Of a stretch of DNA of 64,000 nucleotides, positions 1-8,890 are shown in pieces. Source of the stretch: Guopingia tenuis (GTDB taxonomy: Bacteria > Bacillota > Clostridia > Christensenellales > Christensenellaceae); the NCBI RefSeq assembly GCF_014384805.1, contig NZ_JACRSS010000003.1, positions 186,001 through 250,000 of the forward strand, read 5' to 3'. The notes below the pieces were generated by a model. That model saw only the letters and a program-made list of their open reading frames with translations. It was not told the DNA's origin and did not search any database. The translations under genes and the position numbers were made by a program. The stretch's first letter is position 1; each line of letters opens with the position of its first letter.

Positions 1-366
1 AAAAAATTATGCCGGAGGGAAAGCGCCGGTTTTGGCAAAAGTGCTCTCCTCCGTTTTCCTCTGGGCGGCAAAATATACGCCAGGCAGCCTTGCCGCCCGG
101 CGCAAATCTCCACGCCCGAAGCCCCGAAGAGGCAGCCACCTCCTATGCGCCGGGTTTATCCCAAGCACATCGCCCCTCTTCCCGTCGCTCTTTTTCGCAT
201 ACCCCATCTTCCCATCGCAGAAAAAAATGCAAAGCAGTGCCCGTTCGGATTGTGCGGATATCCCGGCAGGCGCATCGCTATGCTGCGAAAAGCTCAGAAA
301 TGCAGATACAGCAAAGATATGGGGTTTCTATCTGCCGCTGCATGGCCTTAGCCTTATATTTTGGAC
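1..366. other. no gene recognised
   Basis: I see no convincing coding region on either strand. The open frames here lack ribosome binding sites and protein-like composition. The stretch ends at the terminator of the minus-strand hydrolase gene. Confidence 0.5.
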
Positions 367-395
367 AAAAAAACGGCATGGCTTTCGCCATGCCG
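367..395 (-). terminator. intrinsic terminator of the SGNH hydrolase gene
   Basis: Perfect 9-bp stem (374-382 with 387-395) with a 4-nt loop. Read on the minus strand it is followed by seven T residues. It lies just after the hydrolase stop codon at 407. Confidence 0.85.
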
Positions 396-406
396 CACAA
401 CGCTTC

Positions 407-1132
407 CTAAGCCAGGCAGATCTCGGGAACCAACAGGTCGCTCGCCTGCTTATTTTGGATAAATTCCCGGATCGAGCCGGCAATCAGATGGTGCCCCTCA
501 TGGTTAGGATGGATGCCGTCCACGCAGAGATATTCCCGAAAATCCTCCTGGGTGAGAAACTCGCTTCGGACGTCGATGAGGCTCGCTCCGGTCTGCCGGG
601 CCACCCGCTCGATCGCGCAGGAATACCTCTCATGCCACCAGTAGATCCGGGTCACATCCCCCAGCCATTTTAAAATGGAAGCCCCTTTTTCCGCATCCCC
701 GCCGGTGAACCAGTTGAAATAGCCGGGGGCGTTTAGGGGCGGAAGCGTCATGAGCAGCGGCGTTTTTCCAAACTCCTGCACCTGAACCACCATTTCCGTG
801 AGCCGCCGGACAAATTCCGCATAGCCGGTTTTGGGCTGGTGATCCAGAAACGGATTTTTCGCAATAGCTTCCCAATCGAAATCACAGTCGTTTCCGCCGA
901 ACTCGATCAACACTACTTCCGGCTCCAGTTCCCGCATTTTGGGAACCAGCAGCGTTTCGCCATAGGCGATGGTCGCCCCAAATTTGGCCGTATTGTAAAT
1001 TTTGGGGATGAGCAGCTTCTGCATGGCGCTCACAAACCCATCCTTGGCAAAGCAATACCGCTTTTTGATGGAATCAAAGATAACGCCCTTGGAGAGCGAA
1101 TCTCCCACAACCAAAATCGATTTCACATCCAT
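407..1132 (-). CDS. SGNH/GDSL-family hydrolase
   Basis: A 241-residue esterase/lipase-like enzyme. The N-terminal block VVGDSLSKG carries the nucleophile Ser. EFGGNDCDFD is the GGND block with the oxyanion Asn, and DGIHPNHEGHH near the C terminus supplies the catalytic Asp and His. There is no signal peptide, so a cytoplasmic enzyme on a small ester or acetylated substrate is likely; the substrate cannot be told from sequence. The start at 1132 was chosen because AAAGGGGTGG precedes it; an ATG 78 nt upstream lacks such a site. The gene follows a TetR regulator by 55 bp on the same strand, so the two are probably cotranscribed and the regulator may control it. Confidence 0.85.
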   Translation of the reverse strand: MDVKSILVVGDSLSKGVIFDSIKKRYCFAKDGFVSAMQKLLIPKIYNTAKFGATIAYGETLLVPKMRELEPEVVLIEFGGNDCDFDWEAIAKNPFLDHQPKTGYAEFVRRLTEMVVQVQEFGKTPLLMTLPPLNAPGYFNWFTGGDAEKGASILKWLGDVTRIYWWHERYSCAIERVARQTGASLIDVRSEFLTQEDFREYLCVDGIHPNHEGHHLIAGSIREFIQNKQASDLLVPEICLA

Positions 1133-1187
1133 ATTTTCCACCCCTTTCCGCTGCGGTGAAGTCGTACATCCGTTCGATAAAATCTTG

Positions 1188-1754
1188 CTAATTTCCCGGT
1201 GTATTGTCATATATATACTCTATGGGCTGAGGCGAAAGCTGCAGAGCCGTCCGTACGATCAGGCTTTCCAGAAGAGTGCATCCCAGAACCGTCCGCCGCT
1301 CCAGCTCCCGGCCCGAAAGGCCGGTTTTCATCAGGCCGATTTTTATCATCGTCTGCCATTCATATAGTTTTTCCACCACGCGCTTTTTTAAACCAAAAAC
1401 ATCATGCATGCATTCAAACATCATGCAAAGCTCCAAGGACAGGCTCTCCCCATTGCCCGCCAGCATCTCCATCAGCCTTTCTATGGCCTGCTCCGCGGCA
1501 TCTCCCTCCTGGAGCTCTTCGAGCCACTTGAACACCAGGGAGGTGATATCGCTCAGATTGAATTCATTGACCTCATAGACCAGATGCTCTTTTGAGGGGA
1601 AATAGTAGCTCACCGTGCCTTTAGAGAGCTTCACCTCTTTGGCTATATCCGAAAAGCTCGTTCCCATCACGCCCTTTTTCGCAAACAGCCGGGTGGTTGC
1701 CTTCAAAATTGCCTGCCGGTTATCATCAAATTTTCCCTGTAATTTCTTAGCCAT
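1188..1754 (-). CDS. TetR/AcrR-family transcriptional regulator
   Basis: A 188-residue DNA-binding protein. Residues of about 15-60 form the TetR helix-turn-helix, with ILKATTRLFAKKGVMGTSF and the recognition helix region LSKGTVSYYFPSKEHL. The remaining two thirds is the all-helical ligand-binding and dimerisation domain, which does not reveal the ligand. The start at 1754 follows TTGGAGGAAAT; an upstream in-frame ATG has no such site. It lies immediately upstream of the SGNH hydrolase gene and is likely its regulator as well as self-regulating. It sits back to back with the solute-binding protein gene starting at 1892, which is another possible target. Confidence 0.88.
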   Translation of the reverse strand: MAKKLQGKFDDNRQAILKATTRLFAKKGVMGTSFSDIAKEVKLSKGTVSYYFPSKEHLVYEVNEFNLSDITSLVFKWLEELQEGDAAEQAIERLMEMLAGNGESLSLELCMMFECMHDVFGLKKRVVEKLYEWQTMIKIGLMKTGLSGRELERRTVLGCTLLESLIVRTALQLSPQPIEYIYDNTPGN

Positions 1755-1891
1755 ATTTCCTCCAATTTCTCGGACAGTCATCCGATATGGTTAGTGTATC
1801 ATATCCGGCAGAGAAAGGCAACCCATTCATTTGCCTAAAAGGCGAATCCATGGTAAACTATTTGTAAATATACGGGAAAGGAGAAAATGCG

Positions 1892-2770
1892 ATGCGACCC
1901 TTTAGCCGCCGCAGGCGGTATTCCCAGCGCCCGGCCCGTCCCTGGCTGCAGGTTCTGTTCAACCGGTTCACCATGAAATACTGGATCATCGGCGGCGCGC
2001 TTTTGATTGCCCTCATCGCCGGACTCATCATCTATCAGAACAGCCGACGGGTTACGCCGCAGGATACGGCTTTTTATCAAAAACAGCAGATCGTCGTTGG
2101 GATGGCAGCAGGCAACGCCAAATTCTCCTATATCGACGAAAATGGAGAGCTGGCCGGCTTTGAGCGGGATGTGGCCGACGCCGTCCTCTCCGCACTCTAT
2201 CCGGATGTGCCCCGGGTCTATGTCGCCATCGACGCTCAGCAGGCGTCCTATTTACTCCGGGAAGGCGAGATCGACATCGCCTTTGGCATGTTCACCCGGG
2301 ATGTCATCAAAACCCAGGGGCTGGCTGTCTCCAATGGGTATTTCCGGGATGGTGTTTATGCTTTCGTCGCACCGGGAGGCGACATCACATCCCTTTCGGG
2401 CATTCAGGGAAAAAAGGTCAGCATCATGACCTCTGAAATCTCCAAATCCTCTGTCACCGACGCTCTCGCGGAAGAAAAGTTTGAAGTCGATGTCTATTCC
2501 TGCTCCGCATATCCCGATGGCATTCAGGAAGTGCTTTCCGGCAACAGCGCGGCACTCATCGTCTCCCGCTATAAGATGCTTCCCTATGAAGGGCAGCTTT
2601 CCATGGCCGAACCGGCCATCACATCCACAAATTACTGCGCCATTGCCTGGAGCGGAAACCGCGATGTCATTACGGTGTTCAATGAGCAACTCCAGAAAAT
2701 GCGCAATGATGGCTCCCTGGATGCTCTCATGGCAAAATGGGGAATTACAGAATATGAGCCGAAAACATAA
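1892..2770 (+). CDS. membrane-anchored extracellular solute-binding protein, family 3 (amino-acid type)
   Basis: A 292-residue protein. After a very basic N terminus it has one membrane segment (about residues 30-50, IIGGALLIALIAGLIIY), then a periplasmic-binding fold of the polar amino-acid ABC-transporter class: VVGMAAGNAKFSYIDENGEL, then GFERDVADAVLSAL, and the C-terminal MRNDGSLDALMAKWGI. No lipobox is visible, so it is held by an uncleaved anchor rather than a lipid. No permease or ATPase gene is adjacent, so it may serve a transporter elsewhere or act as a sensor. GGAAAGGAG precedes the start; a strong terminator follows directly. Confidence 0.82.
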   Translation: MRPFSRRRRYSQRPARPWLQVLFNRFTMKYWIIGGALLIALIAGLIIYQNSRRVTPQDTAFYQKQQIVVGMAAGNAKFSYIDENGELAGFERDVADAVLSALYPDVPRVYVAIDAQQASYLLREGEIDIAFGMFTRDVIKTQGLAVSNGYFRDGVYAFVAPGGDITSLSGIQGKKVSIMTSEISKSSVTDALAEEKFEVDVYSCSAYPDGIQEVLSGNSAALIVSRYKMLPYEGQLSMAEPAITSTNYCAIAWSGNRDVITVFNEQLQKMRNDGSLDALMAKWGITEYEPKT

Positions 2771-2775
2771 TATGC

Positions 2776-2805
2776 AAAGGGGGCCTTTCCGCCCCCCTTT
2801 TTTTA
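2776..2805 (+). terminator. intrinsic terminator of the solute-binding protein gene
   Basis: A GC-rich stem (AAAGGGGG with CCCCCCTTT) is followed by a run of T, starting 6 nt after the stop codon at 2770. Confidence 0.88.
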
Positions 2806-3045
2806 ATTGCAGCACTACCAAAGCCGTGGGGTCAGCCCGGCGTTTTTCCCCGGCACATTCCCGCATCTTTTGGCGCATGGCAGAAAAACAGAGCCTCCTT
2901 TTTTATTATACTTCGGTTCCATATGCAATGTAGCAAGAGCCGGCAAGGCTGGCGGATTGCAATTCCGGTTGAATATGAAACAGCGCCCGCGGCCCTGGAG
3001 GCGGAGGGGGCAGCTTGCCCAAGGCATCTTTTGCAGATGTTATTC

Positions 3046-3080
3046 AAAAAAGCACAGGTTTTTCCCAACCTGTGCTTTTT
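3046..3080 (-). terminator. bidirectional-type terminator below the GNAT gene
   Basis: An inverted repeat, AAAAAGCACAGGTT with AACCTGTGCTTTTT, around a 6-nt loop. A-run and T-run flanks allow termination in both directions. It lies 9 bp after the acetyltransferase stop codon on the minus strand. Confidence 0.85.
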
Positions 3081-3088
3081 CTTTGCCG

Positions 3089-3616
3089 TTATATTCCAAA
3101 TTCCCGGGCGTAGACGATAGTTCCCTCTATGGGGCCCGCATCCTCCCGCAGGCGAATCGCCATAAAATTCTCCGGAGGAATTTCCGGGGGAACCTGAATG
3201 CCATGCCGTCCGGCGGCAGCATAGCCAAATCGGGCATAGTATTCCGTGCTTCCCAACACGGCGGCATAGCCATAGCCCAGTTCCCGGGCAATGCGGTGCC
3301 CTTCCCGGACAAGCGCACTGCCGATCCCCTGCCGCTGCCTTTTGGGTGAAACAGCCAGCGGGGCGAGCGCCAGCAGAGGCTTTTCTCCTGCCCAGGCCCG
3401 TGTAAACAAAACATATCCCAGGATCTCTTCCCCTTCCTGCGCCACCAGGGAAAGCTGCGGAATAAATGCCTCTCCTTTTCGCAGGGCCACAACCAGATCC
3501 TGCTCATTTCCATCCCGGTGCTCTGCCGTCAAAAAGGCGGAACGAACCAACTCATATACTGCTTCGTAATCCTCCGGCGTTTCCTGCCGAATGACGAATC
3601 CGCTGCTTACATCCAT
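3089..3616 (-). CDS. GNAT-family N-acetyltransferase (YhbS-like)
   Basis: A 175-residue GNAT protein. The acetyl-CoA binding motif A is visible as LAVSPKRQRQGIGSALVREG (Q/RxxGxG/A), followed by the AAVLGSTEYYARFGYAAAG segment typical of YhbS-like enzymes. The acceptor substrate is unknown. The internal ATG at 3616 is used because GGAGGAAAAT precedes it; the ATG 12 nt earlier overlaps this ribosome binding site. It follows the pseudouridine synthase gene by 59 bp on the same strand and may be translated from the same message. Confidence 0.85.
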   Translation of the reverse strand: MDVSSGFVIRQETPEDYEAVYELVRSAFLTAEHRDGNEQDLVVALRKGEAFIPQLSLVAQEGEEILGYVLFTRAWAGEKPLLALAPLAVSPKRQRQGIGSALVREGHRIARELGYGYAAVLGSTEYYARFGYAAAGRHGIQVPPEIPPENFMAIRLREDAGPIEGTIVYAREFGI

Positions 3617-3675
3617 ATTTTCCTCCAAAAAAATGGGAAGAAAGGCCGTTTTCTCCCCGATTTTTTATGATGTTC

Positions 3676-4593
3676 CTATTCCTCGCCCCAGTCGACATAG
3701 GGGAAGACGATATTTTGCGTGGAAACCTCTTTTTTATTGAGATATTCCAGCAGGTTGTTGGTTCCGGTTTCAAAAATGATCTTATCCGCCCAAAGCGCCT
3801 CATAGCGGGCGTCATATTTCTTGTTCATGCGCCGGTTTCCATAGACCTCGTCTCCCAAAACCGGAAACCCCGCGCTGGCCAGATGCGCCCGCGCCTGATG
3901 CGGCCGCGCCGTCACCAGCTCCACATCCAAAAGCGAAAGCTCCCCGTTGGTTTTCACTAGGGAATACCGCGTGGCAATAGGAGCGGTATTTTTTCCCGGG
4001 CTGTGAAACACCTTCCCTCTGCCGTCATCCATAGTCATATAGTCGTGGAGTGTGGCCTGGCTGTGCCGTCCGACGGAGCCGCAGACCACCGCCTTATAGA
4101 ACCGGCGGATGCGGCGCTGCTTGAGCGCCTCAAACAGCTCCTCAAAATATAGCTGGTTCTTGGCGACGATGACCAGGCCGCCGGTATCGATATCCAGTCG
4201 GTGGCAGATATAGGGCACGCTTAAACTGTTTACCTCATATTCCCCCGTGGAACGCATATAATCCACCGCCAGGGAATACAGGGTCGGCTTGCCGTCCATC
4301 TTATCCGAGACACACTGGATGCCCGCGGGTTTGTTGAAAATCATGAGGTTTTCATCTTCATAAACCACCTCCGCCTCGGGAGCGAAAGCCGCCAGATCCC
4401 CGTCGGGATAGACCTCAATCACATCCCCGGCCACCAGGGGAACATCCTTTTTCATTCGTACGCCGTCTACCTTGACGCCGCCCTTTTTCAAAATCCGCTG
4501 TGCTTCCTCCAAACGAAGCTCGGGAAACCGGCCCAGCAGAAGCCCGGTAATCGTTTCCCCTTCCTGTGCCTCGTTCACTGTCCATTTCTGCAT
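3676..4593 (-). CDS. RluA/RluD-family RNA pseudouridine synthase
   Basis: A 305-residue enzyme that isomerises uridine to pseudouridine in RNA, most often rRNA. The N-terminal 70 residues look like an S4 RNA-binding domain (LRLEEAQRILKKGGVKVDG). The catalytic motif is HRLDIDTGG at about residue 130; the second Asp of the HRLDxxTSG motif is in place, with Gly at the usual Ser position. The C-terminal part has the usual RPHQARAHLASAGFPVLGD segment. It ends 59 bp upstream of the GNAT gene start and begins 1 bp after the stop of the other GNAT gene at 4595, so these genes likely form one operon. Confidence 0.9.
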   Translation of the reverse strand: MQKWTVNEAQEGETITGLLLGRFPELRLEEAQRILKKGGVKVDGVRMKKDVPLVAGDVIEVYPDGDLAAFAPEAEVVYEDENLMIFNKPAGIQCVSDKMDGKPTLYSLAVDYMRSTGEYEVNSLSVPYICHRLDIDTGGLVIVAKNQLYFEELFEALKQRRIRRFYKAVVCGSVGRHSQATLHDYMTMDDGRGKVFHSPGKNTAPIATRYSLVKTNGELSLLDVELVTARPHQARAHLASAGFPVLGDEVYGNRRMNKKYDARYEALWADKIIFETGTNNLLEYLNKKEVSTQNIVFPYVDWGEE

Positions 4594-4594
4594 G

Positions 4595-5095
4595 CTATTT
4601 TTCCACCATCCGCTTTGCGCAGTCCTCCCCGCACTCGCTCGGGAAAGTAATCTCCGCTTTTTTTACCTGCATCCGGATATGCTCGATGCCTTCTTCCATA
4701 AACGCTTCGCCGGTCTGCCGGAAGCCATAGCGGGCATAAAACCCCTTCACCGCTGTCTGGGCATGAATGGTAATCTGCTCCGCAAACTGGCTGGCCTTCC
4801 AGAGCATGAGCCGGGTCATGAGATCGCCCACACGCTGCCCCCGGTATTCGGGCAGCACGCAGATGCGCCCCATCATAAATCCTTCGTCTCCATAGTAGAT
4901 CCGCCCGGTTCCCACCGGCCTTTTTTCATCGGTTTTGGGATTCACATCCCACATGACAACATGCATGGCTTGAGCGTCAAACGCATCCTGTTCATGCGCC
5001 GGATCGACATGCTGCTCCTCCACAAAGACCTTTTTGCGAATCTCCATGGGAACGGACAGATCCTCCCCCTGCATAAGCCAGGTTCCCTGAATCAT
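4595..5095 (-). CDS. GNAT-family N-acetyltransferase
   Basis: A 166-residue GNAT protein with the acetyl-CoA loop VLPEYRGQRVGDLMTRLML and the C-terminal GFYARYGFRQTGEAFMEEGI that is typical of the ElaA/YjcF-like branch. The substrate is not predictable. The gene is separated by 1 bp from the pseudouridine synthase downstream and by 12 bp from dnaB upstream, so it is probably cotranscribed with the replication genes. Confidence 0.87.
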   Translation of the reverse strand: MIQGTWLMQGEDLSVPMEIRKKVFVEEQHVDPAHEQDAFDAQAMHVVMWDVNPKTDEKRPVGTGRIYYGDEGFMMGRICVLPEYRGQRVGDLMTRLMLWKASQFAEQITIHAQTAVKGFYARYGFRQTGEAFMEEGIEHIRMQVKKAEITFPSECGEDCAKRMVEK

Positions 5096-5107
5096 AATAG
5101 AACACCT

Positions 5108-6445
5108 CTATTCCTCGTGCTGTGTATCGATTTCATAATATTTGGTCTGCTCACCCCGCCACATGACGTCGATAGAGCGGGTCGGGCCGGAGCGCTGCTT
5201 GGCGATGATAATGCTGGCGCGCCCCTTGTCGTTTTCGTCCTCGCTGTAGTAATCCTCCCGATGCAGGAAGATGACCACGTCCGCATCCTGTTCAATGGCG
5301 CCGGATTCCCGCAGGTCGGATAGCATGGGCCGTTTGTTTTCCCGCTTTTCGCTGGCACGGGAGAGCTGAGAGAGCAGCAACACCGGCACCTGCAGCTCCT
5401 TGGCGACGATCTTGAGCGTCCGGGTGATGGTGGAGATCTCCTGCTGCCGGTTTTCGATGTTCCGTCCGCTGCTCATGAGCTGCAGATAGTCGATGACGAT
5501 GAGGCCCAAATCGCCGATCTGCTGGCGCAGGCGGCGCACCTTGGCGATGATCTCCGTGGGACCGGCCGTGGGGGTGTCGTCGATATAGATGGGCGATTCC
5601 TCCAGCGGCACCATGGCATCCGCCAGGTTATAGAAATCCTTTTCCGTGAGCACGCCGATGCGGGCCTTCTGGGAATCCACCTGGGCCCCCGAGCATAATA
5701 GCCGCATGGCCAGCTGGTCGCTGCTCATTTCCAGAGAGAAGATGACCACCGGGCGGTGCTCCCGGGTGGCGACATGCTCGGCGATATTGAGGGCAAAGCT
5801 GGTTTTGCCCATGCCCGGGCGGCCTGCCACGACGATGAGCTGCGAAGGCTGCAGGCCGGAAAGCGTCTTGTCCATGATGGGAAATCCCGTGGCCACGCCC
5901 ATGAGGCCGTCCTTGGATTTTGCCGCCTTGCTGATCATCTCATAGCTCTCCACCAATGCCTGGCGGATATGCATGAGGGATCGCTCGCCCCGCTCGTCTG
6001 CAATTTTATAGATGAGGTCGCCCGCCGTGTTCAGAATATCCGCGGCGGATTCCTCGCCCTTATAGGATAGATCGGCAATTTCCCCGCAGGCATCCAGCAG
6101 GCGGCGCAGCTGCCCCTTCTCCTTGACAATATCGATATAGGAATCCAGATTCTTGGTGGAGGGGACTCTCTGGGTCAGATCCGAAAGATAGGTCAGCTCT
6201 TCCACGCTGAGCGTCCGTCCCTGCTCCAGCCGCTCCGTGACTGTCACCAGGTCCACCGGCTTGCTGAGAGCCGTCAGATCCACCATCGCCCGGAAAATTC
6301 TCCGGTGGCTTTCCGTATAAAAATCCCGCTCCTGCAACCGCTCCACGGCCTGCAAAACGCAGCCCTCCGACAGCATCATGGAACCCAGGATCGACTGCTC
6401 GGCCTCCATGCTGTGGGGAGGGACGCGCTTTAATACCTCCGGCAT
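5108..6445 (-). CDS. dnaB: replicative DNA helicase DnaB
   Basis: A 445-residue hexameric helicase that unwinds DNA ahead of the replication fork and binds primase. The N-terminal domain begins with VPPHSMEAEQSILGSMM. The RecA-type motor has Walker A GRPGMGKTSFALNIA, Walker B LIVIDYLQLM, and the late SDLRESGAIEQDAD and FLHRE segments seen across DnaB. Length is normal and no intein is present. It follows rplI by 19 bp in the yybS-gdpP-rplI-dnaB order that is usual in Firmicutes. Confidence 0.97.
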   Translation of the reverse strand: MPEVLKRVPPHSMEAEQSILGSMMLSEGCVLQAVERLQERDFYTESHRRIFRAMVDLTALSKPVDLVTVTERLEQGRTLSVEELTYLSDLTQRVPSTKNLDSYIDIVKEKGQLRRLLDACGEIADLSYKGEESAADILNTAGDLIYKIADERGERSLMHIRQALVESYEMISKAAKSKDGLMGVATGFPIMDKTLSGLQPSQLIVVAGRPGMGKTSFALNIAEHVATREHRPVVIFSLEMSSDQLAMRLLCSGAQVDSQKARIGVLTEKDFYNLADAMVPLEESPIYIDDTPTAGPTEIIAKVRRLRQQIGDLGLIVIDYLQLMSSGRNIENRQQEISTITRTLKIVAKELQVPVLLLSQLSRASEKRENKRPMLSDLRESGAIEQDADVVIFLHREDYYSEDENDKGRASIIIAKQRSGPTRSIDVMWRGEQTKYYEIDTQHEE

Positions 6446-6464
6446 GCTCTTCTCCTCTTTTTGG

Positions 6465-6908
6465 CTATTTCACCACGTTGACCTTCACGGAGACCGCAAT
6501 CTCCGCATATACCTTCACCTGCACGGTGTAGCTTCCCAGCTCCTTGATGGGTTCGGAAAGGACGATTTTTTTCTTATCCACTTCCACACCATGGGCCTCT
6601 TTGATGGCATCGGCAATTTCCGCCGACGTAATGGAGCCAAACAGGCGCGTTCCCTCGCCGCACTTGCCCTTGACGGTGAGTTCCGCCGCTTCCAGCTTTT
6701 TGCCCAGCTCGATGGCTTCCTGCTTTTCCACATCCCGGCGGTGCTTTTTGGCGTCCTCCGCGATCTTCGCCGCGTTCAGGTTGGCCGCCGTCGCTTCCGT
6801 CGCCAGCTTTTTGGGGAACAGGAAGTTGCGGGCATAGCCATCGCTCACATTGACGATCTCGCCCTTTTTGCCCTTGCCCTTCACGTCTGCATTCAAAATT
6901 ACTTTCAT
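6465..6908 (-). CDS. rplI: 50S ribosomal protein bL9
   Basis: A 147-residue bL9 of normal length. The N-terminal rRNA-binding domain MKVILNADVKGKGKKGEIV and GYARNFLFPKKLA are diagnostic. A long connecting helix and the C-terminal domain (LFGSITSAEIADAI) follow. Its start is preceded by AGGAGG. It sits between gdpP and dnaB with short gaps (14 and 19 bp), as in many Firmicutes. Confidence 0.97.
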   Translation of the reverse strand: MKVILNADVKGKGKKGEIVNVSDGYARNFLFPKKLATEATAANLNAAKIAEDAKKHRRDVEKQEAIELGKKLEAAELTVKGKCGEGTRLFGSITSAEIADAIKEAHGVEVDKKKIVLSEPIKELGSYTVQVKVYAEIAVSVKVNVVK

Positions 6909-6922
6909 GGTTTAAAACCTCC

Positions 6923-8890
6923 TTAATGCCTTTTCAGTTCTTCCTCGTGGTTATCCATATATTCCCGGATGTTTTTCCAAAGCTCGGCCTGTATCTCTGC
7001 CACCGATTTCCCGCGGATCTGCGCCCCCGCGATGGTGGCATGGCCGCCGCCGCCCATTTTCTCCAAAATCATCTGCACGTTGATGACGCCAAAGGAACGG
7101 CCGGATATATTCACACTCTGCCCCGTCTCAGCCAGAACAAAGGATGCGCCGATGCCCTGGATCCCGATGAGGGAATCCGCCGCCTGCGCTGCCAGCAGCT
7201 GCGGGTTTTTGCTGTCCCGCGGGCAGACCGCAATGGCCACCCCATCGCGGACCTCTGCATTTTTCACGACGCCTGCCCGGGCCAGATACGTCTCCATATC
7301 GTCCTGGAACAGATGCCGGATGGATGTCGTGTTGGCCCCCACACGCCGCAGATACGATGCAGCTTCAAAGGTGCGCACTCCCGTCTTGAAGGAAAAGCCC
7401 TTGGTATCGATGGTAATTCCCGCCATGAGGGCCTCGGCCTCCAGGCTTTTGAGCTTGACCCGCTCGGAAAAATACTGATCGATCTCCGTGACCATCTCAG
7501 CCGTAGAGGAGGCATAGGGCTCATGATAGAACAAAACCGCTCCCTCGATGCAATCCGTCCCCTTCAAATGGTGATCGATGACTACCACGGTATCCGTCAG
7601 TTCAAAGAGACTGGGGGCGATGGTGTGCCCGGCAATCTGGGTATCCACAACCACCAGCATGGAGCGGCTGCTCATCATGAGATGCGCCCGGGCCGGCGTG
7701 ACAATCATCTCCCGGTAATCCGGCACCTTTTTCATTTCCTCCAGCAGGGAGGCAATGGCTGCGTTGGGCCGGTCCAAAATGATATAGGTGGGCTTATCCA
7801 GAACCCGAGCGCATGCCACAAGGCCCAGCGCCGCCCCCAGGCAGTCCATATCCGGCACCTCATGGCCCATGATATACACATCCTCGCACTGCTCCATCAG
7901 GTTTCGGAGCGCCTTGCTCACCGTCCGGGAGCGCACCCGGCTCTTGACCTCCACGGCATGCTGGATGCCGCCATAGAAGGCATAGCCCTCCGCGTCCTTG
8001 ACTACCGCCTGGTCGCCGCCCCGTCCGATGGCCAGCTCCATAGCCTTTTCCGCGAACACGCCAGACTGCTGGGGATTCTTCCCGGCGCCCACGGCGATGC
8101 TCAGGGTAGGATTGAGCCCGGCGGATGTTTCGATCTGCCGCACCTTATCCAAAAGGTCAAAGCGGTTTTCCTTGGCAATCCGCAAATATTTGTTTTCAAA
8201 GCAGACGAGATATTTATATCCCGTATATTTGATAATCATGCCCTGCAGCTCTTCGGCAAAGCTGGAAACCAGCCCGTCGATTTGGGCGTTGATCTCGGAA
8301 ATTTCCGCCAGTGGCATTCCCGCTGTCATACCGTTATAATTATCGATCTCAATAAAACACATCACCGGCAGCATCGCCCGGTTGGCGTTGACGGTTTTAA
8401 CCGTCTTTTTCTCGTCGATAAGACGGAGCAGAAGAAAATCATCTTTCTCAAAATGGATGGGCGTGATCTCCTTTTTATAGACCACATGCCCGATTTCCAT
8501 ACACTTGGATTTGTCCGGCTTTTCCAGGTCCGGCAGGAGCTTATAGGCATTCGCTCCCTCGCAGTTTACCCCCACCAGCACGGCAAAGGCCGGATTTCGC
8601 CAGTAAACGCGGCCGGAGGCGTCCAAAATCGCCGTGGGGATCGAGGTGGAATTGATATATTTATCGAATACAGTCTCTTTTTCAAGAATCTTTGCCGCCT
8701 TGCGCACGGCGCTGTTCTTCCAATGCAGATAATAGAGAAAGCAGGCGCATCCGCAGATGGCCGCCGCCCCCACAGTAATCGCACGGACCAGCGGCTCCTC
8801 CATCAGGGAGCCGACAAACGCCAGCGCCATGAGGACAAAGAGGGCCGCCGACGTCATGAAGGCCTCTCCCAGCACTGTTTTCCTACGCAT
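6923..8890 (-). CDS. gdpP: GdpP-like cyclic-di-AMP phosphodiesterase
   Basis: A 655-residue membrane-bound signalling phosphodiesterase that hydrolyses c-di-AMP in characterised homologues. Two N-terminal membrane segments (about 10-55) precede a PAS-like region, a degenerate GGDEF domain (about 170-300) and a DHH-DHHA1 catalytic module. That module shows HEVPDMDCLGAALG, VVIDHHLKG and GGGGHATIAG, so the metal ligands appear intact. The start at 8890 is chosen because ACGGAGGAAAGCCAA precedes it. It overlaps the end of the yybS-like gene by 8 bp, implying translational coupling. Activity is inferred from the family. Confidence 0.93.
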   Translation of the reverse strand: MRRKTVLGEAFMTSAALFVLMALAFVGSLMEEPLVRAITVGAAAICGCACFLYYLHWKNSAVRKAAKILEKETVFDKYINSTSIPTAILDASGRVYWRNPAFAVLVGVNCEGANAYKLLPDLEKPDKSKCMEIGHVVYKKEITPIHFEKDDFLLLRLIDEKKTVKTVNANRAMLPVMCFIEIDNYNGMTAGMPLAEISEINAQIDGLVSSFAEELQGMIIKYTGYKYLVCFENKYLRIAKENRFDLLDKVRQIETSAGLNPTLSIAVGAGKNPQQSGVFAEKAMELAIGRGGDQAVVKDAEGYAFYGGIQHAVEVKSRVRSRTVSKALRNLMEQCEDVYIMGHEVPDMDCLGAALGLVACARVLDKPTYIILDRPNAAIASLLEEMKKVPDYREMIVTPARAHLMMSSRSMLVVVDTQIAGHTIAPSLFELTDTVVVIDHHLKGTDCIEGAVLFYHEPYASSTAEMVTEIDQYFSERVKLKSLEAEALMAGITIDTKGFSFKTGVRTFEAASYLRRVGANTTSIRHLFQDDMETYLARAGVVKNAEVRDGVAIAVCPRDSKNPQLLAAQAADSLIGIQGIGASFVLAETGQSVNISGRSFGVINVQMILEKMGGGGHATIAGAQIRGKSVAEIQAELWKNIREYMDNHEEELKRH